Below the pieces are notes generated by a model. That model worked only from the letters and a program-made list of their open reading frames with translations, was not told the DNA's origin and did not search any database. A stretch of 64,000 bases of DNA from Longimicrobiales bacterium. GTDB lineage: Bacteria; Gemmatimonadota; Gemmatimonadetes; Longimicrobiales; Gaopeijiaceae. Position numbers and translations under genes: made by a program. The number at the start of each line of letters is the position of its first letter. The stretch's first letter is position 1. Positions 53,324 through 61,077 of the stretch are shown here, piece by piece. The stretch covers positions 1 to 64,000 of the forward strand of contig JANQNV010000097.1 of the NCBI GenBank assembly GCA_028279425.1, read 5' to 3'.

Positions 53324-53782
53324 ATGGAGACTCCGCAGCTCAATTCGCTCTACCAGCAGCTCATCCTCGAGCACTATAAGAAGCCCCGCAACAAGGGCGA
53401 GTTGGCCGATCCGACGGCCGAAATCCACATGCGCAATCCCACCTGCGGCGACGAGGTGAACCTCTACCTGCGGGTCGAAGAAGGGATGGTGGTCGACGTC
53501 GGCTTCACCGGCCAGGGATGCTCCATCTCGCAAGCCTCCGTCTCCATGATGACGCAGAAGCTCAAGGGCACTTCGGTCGACGACGCCGTTCAGCTCGCCC
53601 AGAAGTTCACCCGCATGATGCACGGCGACGCCGATGCCGCGCGCGATCGAAGCCTCGGCGACCTTCGGTCTTTGCAGGGCGTCTCGAAGTTTCCGGTGCG
53701 GATCAAGTGTGCACTCCTGGGCTTCGATGCGCTGCAGGAGGCGCTCAAGGCCGAGGCCGCGGTAGAGGGGTCTCGACCCTGA
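53324..53782 (+). CDS. sufU: SufU sulfur-transfer protein
   Basis: A 152-aa IscU-fold protein of the SufU subgroup: YQQLILEHYKKPRNKGEL, then Zn-ligand/active Cys in NPTCGDEVN, GQGCSISQASVSMMTQKLKG and RIKCALLGFDAL. SufU proteins accept persulfide sulfur from SufS through a zinc-bound Cys exchange. The extended insertion between the second and third Cys (about 60 residues) is usual for SufU and not for IscU. It ends with TGA inside a CTGA overlap with the next gene. Confidence 0.95.
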   Translation: METPQLNSLYQQLILEHYKKPRNKGELADPTAEIHMRNPTCGDEVNLYLRVEEGMVVDVGFTGQGCSISQASVSMMTQKLKGTSVDDAVQLAQKFTRMMHGDADAARDRSLGDLRSLQGVSKFPVRIKCALLGFDALQEALKAEAAVEGSRP

Positions 53783-54336
53783 CGGGCACACCGGTGTTCT
53801 CGGCTCACGTACCGGGCACACCGGTGGGCACGGTCAAGATCTGGGCGACCGACCGCGGGCTTCGCCGACTCGACTTCCGGGAGGGGCCGGACCTCGCGAG
53901 ACCCGGCGAACTGCTCTCGGCCAAGGCCGCTCCTCCCTTCCTCGATCGGGCGCTCGCCGCGCTCGGAGCCTACTTCGACCGCACGATCCGGGTGTTCGAC
54001 GTTCCGCTCGACCTCGGCTCGGTCACGGATTTCCAACGACGGGTCTGGGAGCACCTGCGCGAAATCCCCTATGGCCACGTAACGACCTATGGCGATGTCG
54101 CCAAGGCCCTCGAACTCGGGCCGGCGGGCGCGCGGGCCGTCGGGCAGGCCGTCGGCGCCAACCCCTTGGCCATCGTCATCCCCTGTCATCGCGTGGTGGG
54201 CTCCGACCTTGCGCTGCACGGGTTCAGCGGCGGACTTCCGCGCAAGGCGGCACTCCTCCGCCTCGAGGGCGTTGAGGTCGACGGAGAAGCCGCCACGAGC
54301 AAGGTGCATCCCGAGGTTCTTCGGCTTCCCCTGTGA
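53779..54336 (+). CDS. ogt: methylated-DNA-[protein]-cysteine S-methyltransferase
   Basis: About 185 aa. The catalytic motif IVIPCHRVVGSD contains the methyl-acceptor Cys. It is preceded by FQRRVWEHLREIPYGHVTTYGDVAKAL (the DNA-binding helix-turn-helix with Arg finger) and followed by GFSGGLPRKAALLRLEGV. It repairs O6-alkylguanine by a suicide transfer. The start is uncertain: CTG 53779 overlaps the sufU stop and has GAGGGG 8 bases upstream, while GTG 53794 is the first canonical start but lacks a good ribosome-binding site. No suf-related function is expected. Confidence 0.9.
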   Translation: MTGTPVFSAHVPGTPVGTVKIWATDRGLRRLDFREGPDLARPGELLSAKAAPPFLDRALAALGAYFDRTIRVFDVPLDLGSVTDFQRRVWEHLREIPYGHVTTYGDVAKALELGPAGARAVGQAVGANPLAIVIPCHRVVGSDLALHGFSGGLPRKAALLRLEGVEVDGEAATSKVHPEVLRLPL

Positions 54337-54440
54337 GTCCACCGATGCCCGACGACCACCATGCGGTTTTCTGGGACCTCATCGCCCGCCATCGCGCCGC
54401 CGACCCGAGAGTCGGAGAGGGCACGATCATGGGGGGCCGA
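54333..54440 (+). pseudogene. truncated 5' fragment of a small TfoX/YjbR-like gene
   Basis: A GTG (overlapping the ogt stop as GTGA) or ATG 54345 opens MPDDHHAVFWDLIARHRAADPRVGEGTIMGG, which reads like the conserved N-terminus of small proteins of the type F-x-L...DPxVxxGTMMG. After about 35 residues the similarity stops and the frame runs into the antisense strand of the next gene. The remainder of the gene seems to be lost, probably at a junction near 54440. Identification is from memory of the family pattern. Confidence 0.35.
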
Positions 54441-54465
54441 CCGGCAGGCCGGACACCTTACTCGC

Positions 54466-54482
54466 CGAAGGAATCGCCTTCG
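54466..54482. terminator. hairpin between convergent ogt fragment and MDR gene
   Basis: CGAAGG-aatcg-CCTTCG, a 6-bp stem with 5-nt loop, in the short non-coding stretch 54441-54518 between convergent units. There is no long U-tract on either strand. Confidence 0.3.
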
Positions 54483-54518
54483 TCGGGTAGTCCCCGAAGA
54501 ACGCCTCGGCCGAGGCCT

Positions 54519-55769
54519 CTACGGCTCGAGCAATACCTTCACCGACTTCCACTTGCGGCGGTTGGCGGCCACGGAGAGCGCTCGACGGAACTCCGTGAGC
54601 GGGAACACGTGCGTGACCATGTCGGCAACCGGTGTGCGGGTCTCGACCAACAGGTCGTGCGTGATGTCGAAGGTGTGACGTGCCTCGCCCCGGAAGTGCT
54701 CCAGCCCATAACCGGTGAAGCCTTTCACCTCGATCTCCCGCGCCCAGACGAAGGTCAAGTCGATCTTCTTCAGCTCCGCGGCGCATCCAAGCATCACGAT
54801 GCGGGCGCGGGGACGCGCATAACGTAGCGACTGCGCCAACGTCTGGCGGCTGCCCACACAATCGAAGATCAGGGGGAAGCCACCGTCGGCGTACACCTCG
54901 TCGCCGACCAGCGGCATGTACGCCGACGCCCCCGTGTCGATCATCGCCTGACGGGCCTCGTCGCCCGGCGACACCAGGGTACTCGCGCCCATCGTCCGGG
55001 CCAGCCGTCGCTCGTGCTCACGCTTGACCTGCGACACGATTTCGCCTTCGAAGCCGGTCGCGCGCAGCGCCCAGATCGCGCCCATGGCGATCGGGCCACT
55101 GCCCAGGACGAGTACGGGCGCGCCCGGGTCGACGATCGGGGTATTGAGCACCGCATGCATCCCGATCGCCAAAGGCTCCATCAACGCCGCGGTCCGATCC
55201 TCGAGCGACTCGTCGACCGGAAACAGCTGTGAACGGTGAACGATGACTTCCTGGCCCCATCCGCCCGGCATCGATCGGTGATAGCCCTGGATGGTACCGG
55301 GCGCGAAGCTCTGTCCGGCCACCTGCGTCGGCCCCTCCTCACCGGCCTTCTGGCAGGTTGCGTTCCACCCCACGCAGCAGGAGTCACACCACTCCGCCCT
55401 CTTGAATCCGCGCACCTGACAATGGATGAACGGATCCACCGTGACTCGTTGTCCGACTTGGACTTGATCGACATGGGCGCCCACCTCGGCCACGCGCCCG
55501 AGGATCTCGTGGCCCAGCACCGCGGGGAACGAGCCGAAGGGCTCCATCGCGGGGCTCGCCGAATACGTCAGATTGCCGATGTCGGTGCCGCAGATACCGG
55601 CGAAGACGACCTCCAGGCGCACCCACTCCGGTCCGGGAAGCTCCAGAGGCGGATGGTCGACGAGCTTGACGCCACTGACGGCCCCGAACAGGACCGACTC
55701 GGTGACCCGGCCGAGCGACTTGGCCAACAGAAACCGCGGAACCGATACGTCGAACGAAACAGCCTGAAT
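54519..55769 (-). CDS. zinc-dependent MDR-family alcohol dehydrogenase
   Basis: About 416 aa. GroES-like zinc-site elements: FAGICGTDIGNLTYS (catalytic Cys), VLGHEILGRVAEVG (His-Glu) and a Cys-rich structural-zinc region between FIHCQVRG and the CDSCCVGWNATCQ segment. The Rossmann fold follows: VLVLGSGPIAMGAIWALRATG. The substrate is unknown. Start: relatives begin with M-x-A-V/L-x-F-DVSVPRF, which here aligns with an ATT codon at 55769 preceded by GGAGGG; a CTG at 55802 overlapping the GNAT stop (CTGA) is the alternative. No in-frame ATG or GTG exists upstream of conserved sequence, and the only TTG lies inside it. Confidence 0.85.
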   Translation of the reverse strand: MQAVSFDVSVPRFLLAKSLGRVTESVLFGAVSGVKLVDHPPLELPGPEWVRLEVVFAGICGTDIGNLTYSASPAMEPFGSFPAVLGHEILGRVAEVGAHVDQVQVGQRVTVDPFIHCQVRGFKRAEWCDSCCVGWNATCQKAGEEGPTQVAGQSFAPGTIQGYHRSMPGGWGQEVIVHRSQLFPVDESLEDRTAALMEPLAIGMHAVLNTPIVDPGAPVLVLGSGPIAMGAIWALRATGFEGEIVSQVKREHERRLARTMGASTLVSPGDEARQAMIDTGASAYMPLVGDEVYADGGFPLIFDCVGSRQTLAQSLRYARPRARIVMLGCAAELKKIDLTFVWAREIEVKGFTGYGLEHFRGEARHTFDITHDLLVETRTPVADMVTHVFPLTEFRRALSVAANRRKWKSVKVLLEP

Positions 55770-55798
55770 GGGACCCTCCGGCGCGCCGGGAAACGAGG

Positions 55799-56998
55799 TC
55801 AGAACTCGTCGAGCAGCCGGACGTCGTAGAGGCCGAGGTTCGCCTCCCATTCCGGCGGCGGGGTGTGCTGACCGGGCAACCGCCCTTCGAGCAGCAGGCC
55901 GGTCACCTCGCCGATCGACAATACTCCGTTCTTGTTGGGAGACAATGCCGCGTCGACCCGTCGCCCGGCTTCCCACTGCCCCTGGTTGTCCGAGAGCACG
56001 GGGTCGCGCACCTGCATGCTGGTCGATAGTCCAGCCGGCACCCCCATCGGCGGGGCGGCGTCGGCGCCGAGGACCGATGCGAGGTCGATGATCCGGAACA
56101 TCGGTCCGCGGAGAATGGCCGCGGAATGGAACCACAGTCCGCGAGTCATCGACGACGAGGCCGTGCGCGGATGCGCCAGGCGTCGGTGGAATCTCTCGCC
56201 GGGCAACGCGTCGTAGGTGATCCGCCCCCACTGGTCGCGCTGCACCGACAGCCACCCCAGGAGCCCGAGATACGCTTCGCGGTCTTCGGCGACGAGCTCG
56301 AGCACCCGTAGCCGCGAACGTTCCGGCGCTCCTCCCCGACCCCGAACCACCACGTAGCCGCTGGTCGTGCCGCGGGGATTCCGATGGATGTAGAGGTAGG
56401 TCCCGATCTTGTCGAGAAACGACCACATGCGCTCGGTACGCGCGATCAACCCGTTGCTGGTCGCCGCCACTCGAGCATAGACGGCGCGCGCCTCGTCACG
56501 ACCGGTGTCGGGGGCCCGCTCCACCCGATCCCATCCCGGATACATGGCCAACTCGGCTGGCTGAAACCGGTAGCGGTGCAGCTCGCCGCCGAGCACGTAG
56601 CCCAGTTCTCGGTAGAACGAGGTGCGGAAGGGGAAGAGCGCCGACAAGGCGTCGCCTCGCTCCTTGGCCATGTGGAGCGCCTGCGTGCACATGCGTCGAC
56701 CGATGCCGCGACGTCGGAAGTCGGGTGCCACGGCCACGCCGGCCAACCCCATCGTGGGAAGCTCTCGGCCCCACAGGTGGGTGGTCAGGCGATACGTGCG
56801 CAACGCCCCCGCCAATCGCCCGTCGAACTCCGCTACCCAACAGTCGCTGAGGTCGCCGAATACGAGTCCCTCGCGCAGCTCGCGGTCACGCCGCTCCACG
56901 GGCTTCTCGGGAAACGCCTCGGCCCACAACGCCGCCATGGCCGGAATATGGTCTTCACCCGCCGGCTGGAGGGTGATCTCGATTCTTGGTTTGGACAT
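55799..56998 (-). CDS. GNAT family N-acetyltransferase, Eis-like
   Basis: A 399-aa protein. Acetyl-CoA motif A is AGVAVAPDFRRRGIGRRMCTQALHMAKERGDALSALFPFRTSFYRELGY (about residues 95-145). The tail after residue ~290 resembles the SCP2-like domain of Eis-type acetyltransferases, which acetylate amines on aminoglycosides or proteins. Substrate not determined. It precedes the MDR gene, which starts inside or just after its stop codon. Confidence 0.82.
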   Translation of the reverse strand: MSKPRIEITLQPAGEDHIPAMAALWAEAFPEKPVERRDRELREGLVFGDLSDCWVAEFDGRLAGALRTYRLTTHLWGRELPTMGLAGVAVAPDFRRRGIGRRMCTQALHMAKERGDALSALFPFRTSFYRELGYVLGGELHRYRFQPAELAMYPGWDRVERAPDTGRDEARAVYARVAATSNGLIARTERMWSFLDKIGTYLYIHRNPRGTTSGYVVVRGRGGAPERSRLRVLELVAEDREAYLGLLGWLSVQRDQWGRITYDALPGERFHRRLAHPRTASSSMTRGLWFHSAAILRGPMFRIIDLASVLGADAAPPMGVPAGLSTSMQVRDPVLSDNQGQWEAGRRVDAALSPNKNGVLSIGEVTGLLLEGRLPGQHTPPPEWEANLGLYDVRLLDEF

Positions 56999-57132
56999 GG
57001 CTGAAGAGTAGGACGATGTTCAGCGGCGGTCCACGGGTGGCAGGCCCCGGACCGCGCCTCACGGGGACGGGTACAGAACCGTTACGGTGCCAGACTCCCC
57101 AGGCCCCAGCGTCAGACTCCAAGGGAGGTCGG

Positions 57133-58407
57133 ATGGACGCGGTCATCGTCGCAGGCGTGCGCACGCCCTTCGCCCGGGCCGGGACGGCCTTCAAGCGCCT
57201 CAGCGCCATCGAACTGGGAGAAATCGCCGTTCGAGAGCTGCTCGATCGGTCCGGGCTCCCGGGCGAGCAGGTCGATCATCTGGTGTACGGCACCGTCGTA
57301 CACGATCCCCACGCGCCCAACATCGCGCGCGAGGTGGGCCTCGCCACACTGCCCCACTCCGTACCGGCCACGACGGTTTCCCGTGCCTGCGCCACCGCCA
57401 ACCAGGCGATCGCCGACGCCGCCAACCTCATTCAGGTGGGCTACGCCGACGCCGTGATCGCGGGGGGCGCCGAGTCGCTGTCGCACATCCCGATCATGGT
57501 GTCCGACCCGCTGTCGGAGGCGCTCGTGCAGGCGTCGAAGGCGAAGTCGGCCGGGACCCGCGTGCGAGCCCTCACCTCGATTCGGCCTCGCGACCTCCTG
57601 CCGCAGCAGCCTCGAATCGCCGAGCCCACCACAGGCGAAACGATGGGCGAATCGGCGGAGCGGATGGCGAAGGAGAACGCCATCTCCCGCTCCGATCAGG
57701 ACGCTTGGGCTCTCCGCTCGCATCGCCTCGCGGCGGCCGGTACCGAAGACGGCCGACTCACCGACGAGATGGCCCGCGTGTACGTGCCCCCGCGTTTCGA
57801 GGGGGTCGTGGAGCGCGACAACGGTGTCCGCACCGACACCTCGGCGGAGAAGCTCGCCGATCTGAAGCCGGTCTTCGACCGCCGCTACGGAAGCGTCACG
57901 GCGGGCAACGCCTCACCCCTCACGGACGGCGCTTCGGCCTTGCTCCTGATGCGCGAGGAGCGAGCACGGGCCGAGGGGCTGCCCGTGCTCGGTCGCATTC
58001 GGAGCTACGCCTTCGCCGCTCTCGATCCGTCGGATCAACTTCTCCAGGGGCCCGCGCTGGCAGCGCCGATCGCGCTGGAGCGGGCCGGCCTGTCGATGGC
58101 CGACATCGGGCTGATGGAGATGCACGAGGCCTTCGCCGCCCAGGTGCTTTCGAATCTGCAGTGGCTCGACAGCGAAGCGATCGCGCGCGAACGACTCGGC
58201 CGGACCACCAAGGTGGGGCACCCTCCGATCGACCGGATCAACGTCATGGGCGGTTCGCTCGCGATCGGCCATCCCTTCGGGGCGACGGGAGGGCGGCTGA
58301 CCGTGACCCTGCTGAACGAGATGGCCCGACGAGACGTCGAGTTCGGTTTGGTGACGGTATGCGCCGCCGGCGGCCTGGGCTTCGCGATGGTGCTGCAGCG
58401 CGGCTAG
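57133..58407 (+). CDS. acetyl-CoA acyltransferase (thiolase), FadI/FadA-like
   Basis: A 424-aa thiolase. N-terminal AVIVAGVRTPFARAGTAFKRLSAIELGEIAVREL; nucleophilic Cys in VSRACATANQAIADA (near residue 87); His in LMEMHEAFAAQVLSNLQW; second Cys in VTVCAAGGLGFAMVLQRG with GHPFGATGGR before it. It cleaves 3-ketoacyl-CoA in beta-oxidation, in pair with a FadJ-like subunit that is not in the window. GGGAGGT is 4 bases before the ATG at 57133. Confidence 0.93.
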   Translation: MDAVIVAGVRTPFARAGTAFKRLSAIELGEIAVRELLDRSGLPGEQVDHLVYGTVVHDPHAPNIAREVGLATLPHSVPATTVSRACATANQAIADAANLIQVGYADAVIAGGAESLSHIPIMVSDPLSEALVQASKAKSAGTRVRALTSIRPRDLLPQQPRIAEPTTGETMGESAERMAKENAISRSDQDAWALRSHRLAAAGTEDGRLTDEMARVYVPPRFEGVVERDNGVRTDTSAEKLADLKPVFDRRYGSVTAGNASPLTDGASALLLMREERARAEGLPVLGRIRSYAFAALDPSDQLLQGPALAAPIALERAGLSMADIGLMEMHEAFAAQVLSNLQWLDSEAIARERLGRTTKVGHPPIDRINVMGGSLAIGHPFGATGGRLTVTLLNEMARRDVEFGLVTVCAAGGLGFAMVLQRG

Positions 58408-58424
58408 CCGACTCTACCGCGGCC

Positions 58425-58895
58425 CTACAACCCCCCGACGACGGCGCGAATCGCGTCGAAATCCGGGAGAACCGAATCGTCCGGATCGGTCCACGCGTAC
58501 CGGACGCGGCCCTCGGGGTCGACGACGAACGCGGCACGATCGGCCACGCCGTCCATCCCGAAGTAGTCGCGATTCAGCACGCCGAACGACTCGGCGACCG
58601 TCTTGTTGAAGTCGGAGAGCAGCGGGAACGCCGCCCCGGCTTCTTCTGCGAACCGAGCCAGCACGAACGGCGAATCCACGCTGATGCCGACCACCTTCGC
58701 CCCCAGCGACTCCCAGCTCGACCAGTCCTCTGCGACTCGGCACACCTCATCGGTGCAGACCGAGGAAAACGCGAGGGGGAAGAACAAGATCACGAGCGGC
58801 GCGCCAGCCTGGTAGCTCGCGCGCTCTACGGGGGGCTGGCCGATGCGCCAGGTGAGTTCGAAGTCGGGTGCGGCGGAGCCGGGCTGAAGAATCAT
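58425..58895 (-). CDS. peroxiredoxin (AhpC/TSA family, AhpE-like)
   Basis: A 156-aa thioredoxin-fold peroxidase. The peroxidatic Cys is in VILFFPLAFSSVCTDEVC, with a second Cys four residues later, so it is 2-Cys in a CxxxC arrangement rather than the BCP pattern. VVGISVDSPFVLARFAEEAGAAFPLLSDF and RAAFVVDPEGRVRYAWT are normal for the family. It reduces peroxides with a thiol partner. It overlaps the upstream membrane-protein gene by 4 bp and converges on the thiolase gene. Confidence 0.9.
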   Translation of the reverse strand: MILQPGSAAPDFELTWRIGQPPVERASYQAGAPLVILFFPLAFSSVCTDEVCRVAEDWSSWESLGAKVVGISVDSPFVLARFAEEAGAAFPLLSDFNKTVAESFGVLNRDYFGMDGVADRAAFVVDPEGRVRYAWTDPDDSVLPDFDAIRAVVGGL

Positions 58896-59401
58896 GTCGC
58901 GGCGATTTCGGCAACGGGAAAGGGTCGTCCTGACACGCTCCGGACTCGGTCCGCGAGCTGTTCGGGATGTGGACTACCAACGTAGATCTGCGACCCATCG
59001 CTGCGATGCAGCACGAGCGCTCGTTTCCCGCGCGCGGTCCACGCCTGCTTCACCCCGAACCCACGCACCCCCCACCCGCCGAACTCCCGCAGAGGCCGAT
59101 ACGTCACCGGTTCGAGCCGGTCGATCTCGTCGTAGCGAACCGACTTCTTGATCCACCCGACCCGTCCCAGCGACAGCCGCATCGAGTCCGTGAACAACTC
59201 GATCCGAAGTCCCCCGAACACGAGCTCCACGAGGACTCCGAGAGATACGACCGCGGCAATGATCACACTCGGCAGCGCACCCTCGCTGGGCGGATTCGTC
59301 AGCAGCCCCCACGTGGCCGACCCGACGGCGCCCCACGTGAGGATTCGGGCCCAGGGGGCGAGCGCTTCGAACTCGCTATGTCGTGGGGTCTTCGCGTCCA
59401 T
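58892..59401 (-). CDS. membrane protein with PH-like (DUF304-type) domain
   Basis: About 169 aa. Two hydrophobic helices (WARILTWGAVGSATWGLL; ALPSVIIAAVVSLGVLVELVF) are followed by a soluble beta-rich segment (LSLGRVGWIKKSVRYDEIDRLEPV, ALVLHRSDGSQIYVGS) that resembles bacterial PH-like domains. Function unknown. The ATG at 59401 is preferred; the GTG at 59407 and longer extensions are also open. Confidence 0.7.
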   Translation of the reverse strand: MDAKTPRHSEFEALAPWARILTWGAVGSATWGLLTNPPSEGALPSVIIAAVVSLGVLVELVFGGLRIELFTDSMRLSLGRVGWIKKSVRYDEIDRLEPVTYRPLREFGGWGVRGFGVKQAWTARGKRALVLHRSDGSQIYVGSPHPEQLADRVRSVSGRPFPVAEIAAT

Positions 59402-59514
59402 CACCACACCTCTGCATTCGATATCCGGCCCGCCCTCTCCAACACCCGCGACGCCGCGAGGCGTCGAGGCGGACCACACATGGCCGGCTGGGGAAATAGA
59501 GTCGCGACGGCGGG

Positions 59515-61077
59515 ATGTTGCCAGCCCTCGACCGCTCCCACCAGAATTCGCCTCGTCCGTCGTCCACCCTCACCCGACAGCCCATCGATACTTCGTACCG
59601 CCCCGCTCAGCGCTGGGGCCTCTGGGCTGGCCCAGGGGCGGCCGTGCTCTTCGCGCTGGTACCGGGACCGGCGTCCCTCGCTCCGGAGGGGTGGCGCACG
59701 GCCGCCGTGGCCACGTGGATGGCCATCTGGTGGATGACCGAAGCCGTGGCGATTCCGGTTACGGCCCTCCTCCCGCTGATCCTCCTGCCCGCGCTCGGCA
59801 TTCTGTCCATGCCCGACGCCGCCGCCCCCTACGCGAGCGACCTCATCTTTCTCTTCATGGGGGGCTTCTTCCTGGCTGTCGCCATGGAGCACCACGGACT
59901 CCACAGGCGCGTCGCGCTCTCGATCGTGGCCGCCGTCGGGACCGGTCCCCGTCGTCTGGTTCTGGGATTCATGCTGGCGACGGCCTTCCTCTCGATGTGG
60001 ATCAGCAACACGGCGACCGCCGCGATGATGCTGCCGATCGGCGTCGCCGTCGCCACCCTGTTCGGCGCGCAGTCGAGCGAGGGGTCGGCGGGAGACGGAA
60101 GCCAGGGTCCCTTGGGTGTGTCACTCATGCTGGGCATCGCGTACGCCTCGTCGATCGGAGGGGTATCGACCCTCATCGGCACCCCGCCCAACGCCGTGCT
60201 CGCGGGCGCGGCCGAGGAGCTGCTCGGCGTCGAAATCGGCTTCGGCCAGTGGATGATGGTCGGGGTACCCGTCGCCGTCGTCATGCTGCCCCTCACCTGG
60301 TTCCTGCTCGTGAGTGTGTTGCACCCCCCAGGCGAGGTCCGGGGCGACGCCGCTCGGCTCCTGGCCGATGAACGGGCCGCACTCGGCCCCCGGTCGCGCG
60401 GTGAGACGGTCGTCGGCACGGTCTTCATGCTCACGGCGCTGGCGTGGATCCTGCGAGCCCCCAAGGAACTGGGCACCTTCACCCTCCCCGGTGTGACGAC
60501 CTGGCTTCCGAACGTGCGTGACTCCACGATCGCGATGGCCGGGGCCATGCTGTTGTTCCTGATCCCCCTCGATCTGCGCCGCGGGCGTTTCGTGCTCGAG
60601 TGGCCGGTCGCTCGGCGGATCCCCTGGGGCGTCCTCGTGCTGTTCGGCGGGGGGCTGTCGCTCGCGCGCGCGATGGATCGCAGTGGGCTCGCCGCCTGGA
60701 TCGGAGGAGGGGTCGAGAGCCTCGCAGGCGCACCGCCGCTCGTCCTGTTCCTCATGGTGGCGCTGCTCTTCGTCTTTCTCACGGAAGTCACCTCCAACGC
60801 CGCCACCGCCACCATGGCGATGCCGATCATGGCCGGGGCCGCGCTCGGGCTGAGTCAGGCGCCGCTCCCCTTCATGGTGACCGCGGCGCTCGCCTCGTCG
60901 ATGGCCTTCATGCTCCCGGTGGCCACGCCGCCCAACGCCATCGTCTTCGGCTCGGGCTTGATGTCGATTCAGCAGATGGTCAAAGCTGGATTCTGGCTCA
61001 ATCTTCTCTCGGTTCTGGTCGTAACGCTGACGGCGACCTTCGTGGTGTCGTTCGTGTTCGCACAACTCGGGCCATGA
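59515..61077 (+). CDS. divalent anion:Na+ symporter (DASS/SLC13 family)
   Basis: A 520-aa transporter with about 11-12 membrane helices and both substrate/sodium signatures: SMWISNTATAAMMLPIGVAV, with SNT, and SSIGGVSTLIGTPPNAVLAG in the first half; EVTSNAATATMAMPIMAG and FMLPVATPPNAIVFGSG in the second half. It takes up dicarboxylates, sulfate or phosphate with Na+. The first ~30 residues are Pro/Ser-rich and poorly conserved, so the true start could be downstream. Its stop overlaps the next gene (ATGA). Confidence 0.92.
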   Translation: MLPALDRSHQNSPRPSSTLTRQPIDTSYRPAQRWGLWAGPGAAVLFALVPGPASLAPEGWRTAAVATWMAIWWMTEAVAIPVTALLPLILLPALGILSMPDAAAPYASDLIFLFMGGFFLAVAMEHHGLHRRVALSIVAAVGTGPRRLVLGFMLATAFLSMWISNTATAAMMLPIGVAVATLFGAQSSEGSAGDGSQGPLGVSLMLGIAYASSIGGVSTLIGTPPNAVLAGAAEELLGVEIGFGQWMMVGVPVAVVMLPLTWFLLVSVLHPPGEVRGDAARLLADERAALGPRSRGETVVGTVFMLTALAWILRAPKELGTFTLPGVTTWLPNVRDSTIAMAGAMLLFLIPLDLRRGRFVLEWPVARRIPWGVLVLFGGGLSLARAMDRSGLAAWIGGGVESLAGAPPLVLFLMVALLFVFLTEVTSNAATATMAMPIMAGAALGLSQAPLPFMVTAALASSMAFMLPVATPPNAIVFGSGLMSIQQMVKAGFWLNLLSVLVVTLTATFVVSFVFAQLGP

